Below are positions 15,425 to 22,237 of a stretch of DNA of 31,053 nt, one piece after another. Below the pieces are notes generated by a model, which did not search any database, was not told the origin of the DNA, and saw only the letters and a program-made list of their open reading frames with translations. Source of the DNA: JBBQDZ01 sp038237515 (GTDB taxonomy: Bacteria; Actinomycetota; Thermoleophilia; Gaiellales; Gaiellaceae). Within the stretch, counting starts at the first letter, position 1. Each line of letters begins with the position of its first letter. The stretch lies in the NCBI GenBank assembly GCA_038237515.1, contig JBBRYP010000056.1, forward strand, positions 1 through 31,053. The letters are read 5' to 3'. The translations under genes were made by a program, and so were the position numbers.

Positions 15425-16956
15425 CCGCCGGCCGGCAGGTGCCGGAGCGATTCAACTTCACCCGCGACGTCGTGGAGGCGCTTCCACCCGGGCGGCTTGC
15501 GCTCCGGTTCGTCGGAAAAGACCGCTCCGTCCTCGACATCACGTTCGGAGAACTCGTCTCGGCGACGAACGGCTGGGCGGCCGAGCTGCGGGAGCGGGGA
15601 CTCGGTCGCGGCGACCGCGTCCTCGTGCTCGTCGGCAAGACGCGGCAGTGGCACCCGATCATGCTCGCGACGCTCAAGGTCGGCGCCGTCGCGGTTCCCT
15701 GCTCGGAGATGCTCCGCGCACGCGACCTCGCGTTTCGCGCCCGCCACTCCGGCGCCCGCCTGCTCGTGGCCGACGAGGCGGCACGTGCAGAGGTCGAGGC
15801 GATGGACGCGGAGCTCGAGGTCGTCTACACGGACGACACCCGCCGTCGTGCGGATCCCACCGAGACAGCGGACACGGCCGCCGGCGACGCCGCATTCATC
15901 CTCTACACCTCGGGGACGACCAAGGAGCCGAAGGGCGCCGTGCACGCGCACGGCTACACCTTCGCCAAGCGCGTGCAGGCCGAGCACTGGTTGCGCGCGA
16001 CGCCCGATGACCTCGTCTGGTGCACGGCCGGCACGGGCTGGGCGAAGTCGATCTGGAACGTCCTGCTCGGGCCCTGGAGCTGCGGCGCGCCGATCGTCCT
16101 CCACGAGGGGGGCTTCGACCCGGTGGAGCGCTTCGAGCTGATCCGCGAGCTCGAGGTGACCGTCCTCTGCCAGGCGCCGACCGAGTACCGGCTGATGGCG
16201 AAGCTCGAGGGACTCGCGCGCTACGACCTGTCGGGTGTCCGCCACGCCGTCTCCGCCGGCGAGCCGCTGAACCCGGAGGTGATCAAGGCCTTCCGCGACG
16301 CCTTCGGGTTGACGATCTACGACGGCTACGGGCAGACCGAGAACACCCTCCTCGTCGGGAACGTGCCGGGGATGGAGGTCAGGCCCGGGTCGATGGGCTT
16401 GCCCTCGCCCGGGCACGTGATCGGCGTGGTCGACGAGGAGGGTCGCGAGGTGCCTGCCGGCGCGGAGGGCGACATCGCCCTCAGGGGACGGCCGCCGTCG
16501 CTCTTCAGCGGCTACCACGAGGCGCCGGAGGAGACCGAGGCCGTGTTCCGCGGCGAGTGGTACGTCACCGGCGACCGGGCCGTCCGCGACGAGGACGGGT
16601 ACCTCTGGTTCACCGGGCGCGCCGACGACGTCATCCTGTCGGCCGCCTACCGTATCGGCCCCTTCGAGGTCGAGAGCGCACTGCTCGAGCACGACGCCGT
16701 CGCCGAGAGCGCGGTAATCGGGAAGCCGCACCCCGAGCGCGGCCAGATCGTCAAGGCGTTCGTCGTGCTGCGGCCCGGCAGCGAGAGCTCCGAGGAGCTC
16801 GCTCGCGAGCTCCAGGAGCACTGCAAGCGCGTGACCGCGCCCTACAAGTACCCGAGGGAGATCGAGTTCGTGGCGGAGCTCCCGAAGACCCGCAGCGGCA
16901 AGATCCGGCGCGTCGAGCTGCGAAAGCTCGAGCAGGAGCGGGCTGCCGCAGGCTAG
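15421..16956 (+). CDS. AMP-forming acyl-CoA synthetase (medium-chain/benzoate-type)
   Basis: A 511-residue ligase starting at GTG 15421 in a GTGA overlap with the cupin. Motifs: FILYTSGTTKEPKGAVHAHG (P-loop), YDGYGQTENTLLVGN, GEWYVTGDRAVRDEDGYLWF and the lysine in KTRSGKIRRVELRK. The tryptophan-rich WCTAGTGWAKSIWNVLLGPW segment and 'Y.R.GPFEVESAL' are characteristic of medium-chain acyl-CoA synthetases (ACSM-like), which also take aromatic acids. It is distinct from the first ligase of this window, so two different acids may be activated. The TAG stop (16954-16956) is the first three bases of a 12-base inverted repeat. Confidence 0.9.
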   Translation: MTAGRQVPERFNFTRDVVEALPPGRLALRFVGKDRSVLDITFGELVSATNGWAAELRERGLGRGDRVLVLVGKTRQWHPIMLATLKVGAVAVPCSEMLRARDLAFRARHSGARLLVADEAARAEVEAMDAELEVVYTDDTRRRADPTETADTAAGDAAFILYTSGTTKEPKGAVHAHGYTFAKRVQAEHWLRATPDDLVWCTAGTGWAKSIWNVLLGPWSCGAPIVLHEGGFDPVERFELIRELEVTVLCQAPTEYRLMAKLEGLARYDLSGVRHAVSAGEPLNPEVIKAFRDAFGLTIYDGYGQTENTLLVGNVPGMEVRPGSMGLPSPGHVIGVVDEEGREVPAGAEGDIALRGRPPSLFSGYHEAPEETEAVFRGEWYVTGDRAVRDEDGYLWFTGRADDVILSAAYRIGPFEVESALLEHDAVAESAVIGKPHPERGQIVKAFVVLRPGSESSEELARELQEHCKRVTAPYKYPREIEFVAELPKTRSGKIRRVELRKLEQERAAAG

Positions 16957-17010
16957 TGCGGCCTCTCATAACGTTCGACCGGAAACGAAGGGCAGGTGGA
17001 GGCCGCACTA
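16954..17010. repeat. 12-base inverted repeat around a 33-base spacer
   Basis: TAGTGCGGCCTC (16954-16965) and GAGGCCGCACTA (16999-17010) are exact reverse complements. The left arm includes the ligase stop codon. The arms could fold in RNA as a stem with a large loop, or be the ends of a small palindromic element; function unknown. Confidence 0.6.
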
Positions 17011-17141
17011 CTCGGCCGCTTCGCGGCCGCCGGCCGCAGAGCGGCCGGAATATTGCGGCGTCGGCGAACCGTAAGTTTCGAGCGCAACGTTGGGAGACGC
17101 CGCACTAGCGGCAAGAATCCGACTCGAGGTTGTCACGGTTT
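16957..17141. other. Structured intergenic region after the second ligase
   Basis: No gene is supported here. It contains the right arm of a 12-base inverted repeat whose left arm starts at the ligase stop, two tandem GGCCGC hairpins (17013-17048) and a further copy of GCCGCACTA at about 17099-17107. An open frame that spans the region (16996-17232) crosses the hairpins and has no recognisable protein character until its last 19 codons. Confidence 0.5.
17013..17048. terminator. Two tandem GC hairpins
   Basis: CGGCCGC-TTC-GCGGCCG (17013-17029) and CCGGCCGC-AGA-GCGGCCGG (17030-17048) are adjacent perfect hairpins with 7- and 8-base stems and three-base loops. They lie just after the ligase operon and probably end transcription, without a U tract, or form a REP-like element. 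Confidence 0.5.
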
Positions 17142-17161
17142 CGTTGCTATAGAAGGCAACG
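17142..17161 (+). promoter_or_regulatory. Hairpin/operator before a small ORF
   Basis: CGTTGC (17142-17147) and GCAACG (17156-17161) flank TATAGAAG. The perfect six-base stem includes a TATAGA -10-like box in its loop and is followed at once by GGAGGTGG. It could be an operator over a -10 or a 5' UTR stem next to the ribosome binding site. Confidence 0.4.
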
Positions 17162-17172
17162 GAGGTGGTAGA

Positions 17173-17232
17173 ATGATCATCGGGGTGCTCTTGTACGGGG
17201 ACCCCCTGGGGAACCGGTCGAAGATTGGCTGA
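17173..17232 (+). CDS. Possible 19-residue peptide with a strong ribosome binding site
   Basis: An ATG follows GGAGGTGG (17161-17168) at ideal spacing and opens a 19-codon frame, MIIGVLLYGDPLGNRSKIG, ending in TGA at 17230-17232. A perfect hairpin lies just upstream. No downstream gene on the plus strand is available for it to lead; the next gene is convergent (stop at 17258). The peptide is not recognised. It may be a small protein, a degraded gene start, or chance, but the ribosome binding site is among the best in the window. Confidence 0.35.
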   Translation: MIIGVLLYGDPLGNRSKIG

Positions 17233-17257
17233 GCCGGCCGCCCCCGGCGCCCTCGCC

Positions 17258-17650
17258 TCAACCGCTGAGCGCCGAACGCACTCGCTCGGGGAGCGGCGCC
17301 GGCCGCCCCTCGCGGTCGACGTGAACCACCGTGTGCTGCCCCTCGACGCACACCTCCCCCGCGCGCGTCACCTCCCAGGAGTAGGTGATGGACGTGGTTC
17401 CGACGCGCTCGGCCCGGATCGTCGTCTCGATCTCGTCCTCGAAGACCAGCACTTGCCGGAACTCGGCCTCCACCTTCCGTCGTGGGTAGTCGCCCCAGCC
17501 GTTCAGCATCCCCAGCTCGCGCATCAGGCCCGTCTCGGCGACCTCGGCCCACCGGAACGCTGCGGTGAAGTGGATCCGGCCTCCGGCGTCGGTGTCGACC
17601 CACGCAACCCGGCGGCGATCGACGAACGATCGCTGCTCTCCCCCGGCCAC
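17258..17650 (-). CDS. Hotdog-fold acyl-CoA thioesterase (4HBT family)
   Basis: A 130-residue protein starting at GTG 17650, four bases after the alcohol dehydrogenase stop. The segment RRVAWVDTDAGGRIHFTAAF carries the family's catalytic Asp (VAWVDTDAGG, equivalent to 'V...DTDA.GHVHF..Y'), followed by FRWAEVAETGLMRELG and the strands VGTTSITYSWEVTRAGEVCV and GQHTVVHVDREGRPAPLP. Such enzymes hydrolyse short or aromatic acyl-CoA esters, for example 4-hydroxybenzoyl-CoA. It is the last gene of the minus-strand group running from 20301. It fits a role in releasing CoA in the pathway served by the two ligases. Confidence 0.85.
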   Translation of the reverse strand: MAGGEQRSFVDRRRVAWVDTDAGGRIHFTAAFRWAEVAETGLMRELGMLNGWGDYPRRKVEAEFRQVLVFEDEIETTIRAERVGTTSITYSWEVTRAGEVCVEGQHTVVHVDREGRPAPLPERVRSALSG

Positions 17651-17654
17651 GGGG

Positions 17655-18749
17655 CTACGGCACGACGAGGACGCGTCCGGGGGCACCCGCCAGCGAAGCC
17701 TGCACGGCATCCTCAACGCGCTCGAGCGGATAGGACGGGCCGAGCATGGAGGCGAGGTCGAGCCGGCCCCCTCGGACATGTTCGAGGAGGACCGGCAGGG
17801 CGATCGCCGGATCCTCGGAGCCGTACATCGTGCCCGTGAGGAACTTCTCTCTGCGGTTGAACTCGGCGGGATCGAGGTCGAGCCTTGCACCCGCGGCCGG
17901 GAGGCCGACGACGACACAGAGGCCGCCGCTCCGTGTCCATCGGAGTGCGGCTGCCGTCGTCTCCGGCGCGCCGACGGCGTCGAAGGCGTAGTCGACGCCC
18001 TCCGGGGCGACCTCGCGCACGAGGCCCTTCAGCACGTCCGGATGCACGGCGTGGGTCGCACCGAGCTCGCGGGCACGTTCCGCGCGCTCCAGATTCGGGT
18101 CGGCCGCGACGATCGTGCGCGCACCCGCGATCCTCGCCCCCTGAACCACGAACTGGCCGACCCCGCCGGCCCCGATCACGAGCACCGACGAGCTCGCCTC
18201 CACCCGCGCCGCGAACAGCACCGCCCCGACGCCTGTCAGCGCCGCGCAGCCGAGCAGGGCGGCCTGCTCGAGGGGCACGTCCTCTCCCAGCGGCAGCGCA
18301 ACCTTCTCTGCAACGACGAGCCGATCGCTCAACGCGCCCGTCGCAGTCCCGCGGTAGAGGGTCTCGCCGTCGAGCGACATCCGCGTCGTGCCGTCCACGA
18401 GCGTGCCGGCGCCGATCGCCCGGTGGAGCGGCACGCACGCCGCCGGGCGGCCGCGGAGGCAGTCGGCGCAGTCTCCGCAGGACGGCGCCCACGAGAGGAC
18501 GACACGATCGTCGGGCAGCAGCGACGAGACGCCCTCCCCCACCTCCTCGACGACGCCGGCCCCCTCGTGGCCGAGCACCATCGGCGTCGGGCGCGACCAC
18601 TCGCCCTTGACGTTGTGGAGGTCGGTGCCGCAGATGCCGACGGCCGCCATCCGAACGAGCACCTCGCCGGCCCGCGGCTCCTCCAGGTCGATCTCCCGAA
18701 CCTCCAGCGGGCGGCCGGCGCCCCAGAAGACCGCCGCCCGCGTCTTCAT
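17655..18749 (-). CDS. Zinc-dependent alcohol dehydrogenase (MDR family)
   Basis: A 364-residue medium-chain dehydrogenase. Catalytic zinc ligands are Cys40 (GICGTDLHN) and His61-Glu62 (GHEGAG); the structural zinc site has Cys91, Cys94, Cys97 and Cys105. The NAD-binding Rossmann motif is VLVIGAGGVGQFVVQGARIAG, followed by an acidic-type position in ADPNLERAERA that favours NAD over NADP. The full set resembles class III/aryl-alcohol-type enzymes. ATG 18749 follows GAGGGG, two bases after the upstream stop region. It would oxidise a primary or secondary alcohol made in the pathway; substrate unknown. Confidence 0.92.
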   Translation of the reverse strand: MKTRAAVFWGAGRPLEVREIDLEEPRAGEVLVRMAAVGICGTDLHNVKGEWSRPTPMVLGHEGAGVVEEVGEGVSSLLPDDRVVLSWAPSCGDCADCLRGRPAACVPLHRAIGAGTLVDGTTRMSLDGETLYRGTATGALSDRLVVAEKVALPLGEDVPLEQAALLGCAALTGVGAVLFAARVEASSSVLVIGAGGVGQFVVQGARIAGARTIVAADPNLERAERARELGATHAVHPDVLKGLVREVAPEGVDYAFDAVGAPETTAAALRWTRSGGLCVVVGLPAAGARLDLDPAEFNRREKFLTGTMYGSEDPAIALPVLLEHVRGGRLDLASMLGPSYPLERVEDAVQASLAGAPGRVLVVP

Positions 18750-18753
18750 CCCC

Positions 18754-19374
18754 TCAGCCGCCGAGCGCCGAGATCACGTCCTGACAAGTGACCACCCTGG
18801 AGACGTTCTGCAGCGCGAACTCGATCGACGCGCGCTGCCAGTCCGCGTTCATCGTCGAGCAGCAGTCCTGCGGCACGACGATCTCGTAGCCGAGGTCCGC
18901 CCCTGTGCGAGCCGTGTGCTCGATCGACATGTTCGTCCAGGCGCCGGTGACGACGATCGTCTCGGTGCCGAAGCCGCGCAACAGGTTCTCGAGCCTCGTT
19001 CCCTGCCAGGCGCTCATCCGCATCTTCTCGACGACGTAGTCGCCCTCCCTGGGCTCGAGACCCTCGGCCGGTGCGACACCCCAGCTGCCGCGGACGAGCG
19101 CGTTCGTGTCCTTCACGCCGTTGAAGAGCGGGGCGTTCAGCTTGAGGCCCGGAGCTCCCGGCTCGACGATGTAGTGGACGTGGAGGATGGGAACCCCCTT
19201 CGAACGGCAGGCCTCCGCCAGCCGCTGAACGTTCGCGACGACGTTCTGCTCCTTCGCATGCGCGGGAGACCCCGACTCGGCGAAGGCACCGCCCTCGATG
19301 ATCACGTCGTTCTGCAGGTCCTGCACGATCAGCGCGCAGCGGCCGGCGTCGAGCTTCAGGGCCTCCTCGTTCAC
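18754..19374 (-). CDS. Isochorismatase-like hydrolase lacking the catalytic Cys
   Basis: A 206-residue protein of the cysteine hydrolase superfamily, starting at GTG 19374 after AGGAGG. The catalytic Asp19 (ALIVQDLQND) and Lys117 (VEKMRMSAWQGT) are present. At the nucleophile position, where amidases read TGxxTNxCVExTA, this protein reads TGAWTNMSIEHTA, so Ser150 replaces the Cys. True isochorismatases also lack this Cys, but they have a different local sequence (GVYAH). It may therefore act on a non-amide substrate, use Ser150, or be a binding protein. It sits between the lactonase and the dehydrogenase in one transcript. Confidence 0.85.
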   Translation of the reverse strand: MNEEALKLDAGRCALIVQDLQNDVIIEGGAFAESGSPAHAKEQNVVANVQRLAEACRSKGVPILHVHYIVEPGAPGLKLNAPLFNGVKDTNALVRGSWGVAPAEGLEPREGDYVVEKMRMSAWQGTRLENLLRGFGTETIVVTGAWTNMSIEHTARTGADLGYEIVVPQDCCSTMNADWQRASIEFALQNVSRVVTCQDVISALGG

Positions 19375-19383
19375 GTCTGCCTC

Positions 19384-20301
19384 CTAGGTCATGTAGGGCT
19401 CGCGCCGCGCCGAGACCTTCGTCTGCACGCGGTAGAGCGAGGCGCTCGCCGGGACGAAGAGCCAGTTCCAGTCGTGGCCGCCCCAGGCGACGTTGCCGAC
19501 GCTCTCCGGGATCTCGACGACGCCCAGGTGCTCACCGTCCGGCGCGAAGACCCATACCCCTTTGGGGCCGGTCACCCAGATGTTGCCGCGCTCATCGCAC
19601 TTCATCCCGTCGACGAGGTCTCCGGCCGCGAGGTCTCCGGTCCCGATTCCTTGCGCGAACATCCGGCCGTTCGCGATCGTGCCGTCGTCCTGCACGTCGA
19701 AGACGCGGATGTGCGCGCCGGGCGTGTCGTTGACGTACAGGAGCGACTCGTCGGGCGAGAAGCAGAGGCCGTTCGGCTGCCCGAAATCCTCGACGAGGAG
19801 CTCCGGGTCGCCGCCCCCAGGTGCGATGCGGTACACGCCCTGGAAGTCGAGATCCTGCTCGCGCTCAATGCCGAAGCCCGGCATCCGCCCGTAGGTCGGG
19901 TCGCTGAAGTAGATCGCACCGCTCGAGTGGACGACGACGTCGTTCGGGCTGTTCAGCTCCTTGCCTTCGTAGTGCGACGCGAGGGTCTCCCGTCCCGAGC
20001 CTTTGCCGTCGGGATCCATGCGAACCAGCGAGCTCGTGACGTGCTCGCAGACCAGCAGGCGGCCCTGCTGGTCGAGCGTCATCCCGTTGCCCTTGTTGCT
20101 CGGGCTCGCGACGACCTGCACGCCGTCCCGCTCGTCCCAGCGGCGCCTCGTATCGCCAGGCATGTCGGAGAAGAGCAGGAATTCCCCCTCGGGGTTCCAG
20201 ATCGGCCCCTCGGTGAAGGTGAACCCTGTCCCGAGCCGCTCGACCTGCGCGTCGCGGTCGACCAGTTCGTAGATCGCATCCGATTTCGCGTCGACGCTCA
20301 A
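19384..20301 (-). CDS. SMP-30/gluconolactonase-family lactonase
   Basis: A 305-residue six-bladed propeller protein. The metal-binding and active-site signatures are present: FTFTEGPIWNPEGEFLLFSD (Glu), GNGMTLDQQGRLLVCEH, NSPNDVVVHSSGAIYFSDPTYG (Asn-Asp), GQPNGLCFSPDESLLYVNDT and VDGMKCDERGNIWVTGPKGV (Asp). The family hydrolyses sugar lactones and other cyclic esters with a divalent metal. The start is TTG 20301, preceded by GAAAGGGG; no better start fits. It heads the minus-strand group thioesterase-dehydrogenase-isochorismatase-like-lactonase, which suggests a lactone intermediate. Confidence 0.92.
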   Translation of the reverse strand: MSVDAKSDAIYELVDRDAQVERLGTGFTFTEGPIWNPEGEFLLFSDMPGDTRRRWDERDGVQVVASPSNKGNGMTLDQQGRLLVCEHVTSSLVRMDPDGKGSGRETLASHYEGKELNSPNDVVVHSSGAIYFSDPTYGRMPGFGIEREQDLDFQGVYRIAPGGGDPELLVEDFGQPNGLCFSPDESLLYVNDTPGAHIRVFDVQDDGTIANGRMFAQGIGTGDLAAGDLVDGMKCDERGNIWVTGPKGVWVFAPDGEHLGVVEIPESVGNVAWGGHDWNWLFVPASASLYRVQTKVSARREPYMT

Positions 20302-20496
20302 GCCGGCCCCTTTCTCGCGGTAAGGGTGAAGCGGCGCGAACCTAACAGACGGAACGCTCAGCCCGTGGTCAACGCCGAGGGGACGGCCGGCCAGGCGCGT
20401 CGACTCGACAGGCGGTACCTGCGGGGGGCGCTGCGCGTGAGGCGGCGGCTCAGCGGTCCCCTGGGCAGCAGCGTCTCGTCGAACGCGCGGCGCTCA
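20302..20496. other. Intergenic region upstream of the lactonase operon
   Basis: About 195 bases without a supported gene. The minus-strand promoter of the lactonase group must lie here; TTAGGT at about 20345-20340 (minus) is a possible -10. The rest, up to the VapC stop, shows no clear structure. Confidence 0.4.
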
Positions 20497-20892
20497 TCAC
20501 GCGCCCACCGGCCAGTGATCGACCGTGAGCTCTCGCATGGGGAAGTCCTTTGGATTGCCGGTGGCGAGCCGGGCTGCGACTCCTCGAGCAGCGGCCGCGA
20601 CCAGGCAGTCCGCCTGCGACAGGGTCCGCCCGCGGGAAGCGAACCGTCGGCGCCACTCGCCCGCCTGCCAGCCCTCCCGCAGCGTCAGTGGGGCGAGGAG
20701 CAGGCCCGCGATCAAACGTCTGGCCGCTTCTTCCTCTCGTGCGCGAAGACCGCGCACAGTCTCTTCGACGTTGATCCCGCACGTGTACGGCGAATCGCCG
20801 GTGGAGCGGAGGGCGCCAAGCCGTTCGATCGCACCGGCACGTCCTCGGAGGAGGTCGATCAGGACCGTGGTGTCGAGCAGGACGGCAGCCAC
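20497..20892 (-). CDS. VapC-family PIN-domain toxin
   Basis: A 131-residue PIN-domain RNase. The acidic residues of the site can be assigned to Asp7 (LLDTTVLIDLLRG), the Glu in CGINVEETVRGL, the Asp in LSQADCLVAAAA and the Asp in LATGNPKDF. The GTG start (20892-20890) follows the antitoxin TGA directly (TGA-GTG). VapC toxins cleave tRNA or rRNA using magnesium. Length is the usual 130. Confidence 0.9.
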   Translation of the reverse strand: MAAVLLDTTVLIDLLRGRAGAIERLGALRSTGDSPYTCGINVEETVRGLRAREEEAARRLIAGLLLAPLTLREGWQAGEWRRRFASRGRTLSQADCLVAAAARGVAARLATGNPKDFPMRELTVDHWPVGA

Positions 20893-21132
20893 TCAGCCGA
20901 CGCGTGCCGGATCTGCACGCCGCTGCTGGCGCACCCATCCCGCCGCATCGAGGTCCCACGAGTGACCTTCGCTCTCGATCGAGCCGAGCGCCGATTCGAT
21001 GAGCTCCCACCTGCGCTCGTCTTCGAGCGCCTGGCGCACAGCACCCGCGATGAAGGCGCTGCGGCGGCGTGAGCCCACCCGCGTGTCGAGATCCCGAATG
21101 AGCTCGTCTTCGAGAGTAATGTGCACGCGCAT
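20893..21132 (-). CDS. VapB-family antitoxin (ribbon-helix-helix)
   Basis: A 79-residue protein: MRVHITLEDELIRDLDTRVG, then SRRRSAFIAGAVRQALEDER is a standard ribbon-helix-helix DNA-binding fold, followed by an acidic C-terminal tail (ALGSIESEGHSWDLDAAGWV) that would occupy the toxin. ATG 21132 is chosen over GTG 21138 because TAAGTT (21144-21139, minus) lies exactly six bases above it, which implies a leaderless mRNA. It is directly followed by vapC-like. Confidence 0.88.
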   Translation of the reverse strand: MRVHITLEDELIRDLDTRVGSRRRSAFIAGAVRQALEDERRWELIESALGSIESEGHSWDLDAAGWVRQQRRADPARVG

Positions 21133-21138
21133 GGCCAC

Positions 21139-21144
21139 AACTTA
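21139..21144 (-). promoter_or_regulatory. -10-like element of the VapBC pair
   Basis: TAAGTT on the minus strand, six bases before the antitoxin ATG. This spacing leaves no room for a ribosome binding site and matches the leaderless pattern of other genes in the window. Confidence 0.45.
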
Positions 21145-21185
21145 GCACACTAGCCGGATGCTCCCGTGGACGCCGGGTGCCGACC

Positions 21186-21929
21186 TCAGACCTCGGCGTG
21201 GATCCTCTGCTTCGCGTTCTGGAGCTTCCCGCCGTCGCGCCGTGCCCGGACGGCGAGGATCTCCGCGAGAATCGAGAGCGCCGTCTCCCCCTGCGAATCG
21301 GCGCCAATGTCGAGCCCACACGGCCCGGAGATGCGTCCGAGGGCCTCTTCGGAGACGCCGGCCTCGAGCAGCCGTCCGCGACGCCGCTCCTGGTTTCGGC
21401 GCGACCCGAGCGCGCCGACGTAGAAGGCCTCGGTCTCGAGTGCGCCCTTCAGCGCCGGCTCGTCGAACTTGTCGTCGTGGGTCAGGACGACGATGGCGGT
21501 CTGATGGTCCGGAGCGACCTGGGCGATCGCTTCCTCGGGCCAGGCGACGATCAGCTCGTCCGCGCTCGGGATGCGCTCGCGCGTCGCGAACTTCGGCCGC
21601 GCGTCCGCGACGATCGTGGTCCAGCCGAGGAGCCTCGCCGCACGGCACAGGGCCTCGCCCGTGTCCACGGCGCCGTACACGAGCAGGCGCGGAGGCGGGC
21701 CGTACCATTCCGCGAAAACCCTCGAGCCGTCCGCGAGCGCGAGCAGCCGGTTGCGGCCGCCGCGCAGGATGTCGTCCGCCTCGCCGGAGAGCTCGGCCGG
21801 ACCGTCTCCCACCGTCTCGCCGCCCTCGACCACGAGCAGCTTCGAGCCCGCGCCCTCGCCGTCGACCACCGTAAAGAGGACGCCGCGACCGCCCGCGCGC
21901 TGCAGCTCGTCCAGACGCTCGAGGATCAC
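21186..21929 (-). CDS. XdhC/CoxF-like protein, Rossmann (C-terminal) half
   Basis: A 247-residue protein from GTG 21929, overlapping the preceding small gene by GTGA. The first part (LFTVVDGEGAGSKLLVVEGG) is the tail of an XdhC-CoxI module; the rest (PPRLLVYGAVDTGEALCRAA, TTIVADARPKFATRERIPSA, VVLTHDDKFDEPALKGALET, YVGALGSRRNQERRRGRL, GLDIGADSQGETALSILAEI) is the XdhC Rossmann domain. The family sulfurates and inserts the molybdenum cofactor into xanthine-dehydrogenase-type enzymes. The canonical GxGHxG-type loop here reads VYGAVDTG, without the usual His. It most likely serves one or both hydroxylases of this window. Confidence 0.85.
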   Translation of the reverse strand: MILERLDELQRAGGRGVLFTVVDGEGAGSKLLVVEGGETVGDGPAELSGEADDILRGGRNRLLALADGSRVFAEWYGPPPRLLVYGAVDTGEALCRAARLLGWTTIVADARPKFATRERIPSADELIVAWPEEAIAQVAPDHQTAIVVLTHDDKFDEPALKGALETEAFYVGALGSRRNQERRRGRLLEAGVSEEALGRISGPCGLDIGADSQGETALSILAEILAVRARRDGGKLQNAKQRIHAEV

Positions 21930-22237
21930 TCGATCTTTTCGACGAAGACGTCGATCTCGCCGCCGCAGGGAAGGCCGACCGCCCACGCCTGCTCGTCGGC
22001 GATGCCGTAGGAGAGGAGCTTCGGCTCGCCCGTCTCGAAGACCTCGCGTGCGTGCTCGTAGACGTCGCTCTCCACGCAGCCGCCCGACACCGAGCCGCAC
22101 ATCTGGCCGGACCGGGAGATCGCCAGGCTCGTCCCCACGGGCCGCGGAGCCGACCGCCTGGTTGCGATGACGGTCGCGACGACGACCTCCTCTCCCGCCT
22201 CGCGCCAGCCGCGCACCTCTTCAAGGATCTCCTTCAC
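21926..22237 (-). CDS. XdhC/CoxI N-terminal-domain protein
   Basis: A 103-residue protein that consists only of the XdhC-CoxI N-terminal domain: VVVATVIATRRSAPRPVGTS, MCGSVSGGCVESDVYEHARE and GLPCGGEIDVFVE, with the conserved Cys in SGGCVE and the Cys in LPCGG. GTG 22237 overlaps the VWA gene's TGA and has GAGAGGAGG upstream. In many organisms this domain is fused to the Rossmann half; here the two are separate genes joined by GTGA overlap. Confidence 0.87.
   Translation of the reverse strand: MKEILEEVRGWREAGEEVVVATVIATRRSAPRPVGTSLAISRSGQMCGSVSGGCVESDVYEHAREVFETGEPKLLSYGIADEQAWAVGLPCGGEIDVFVEKIE

Noticed and set aside
15391..16821. 476-codon open frame on the minus strand
   Set aside because: Antisense shadow of the second acyl-CoA synthetase.
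13630..17161. The palindromes at 13630-13648 and 17142-17161 as sites for one regulator
   Set aside because: Half-sites are in opposite orientation (CGCAAC..GTTGCG against CGTTGC..GCAACG) with different spacing.
18388..21072. 894-codon open frame on the plus strand
   Set aside because: Runs antisense through four genes with clear families (dehydrogenase, hydrolase, lactonase, VapC); composition is typical of a shadow frame.
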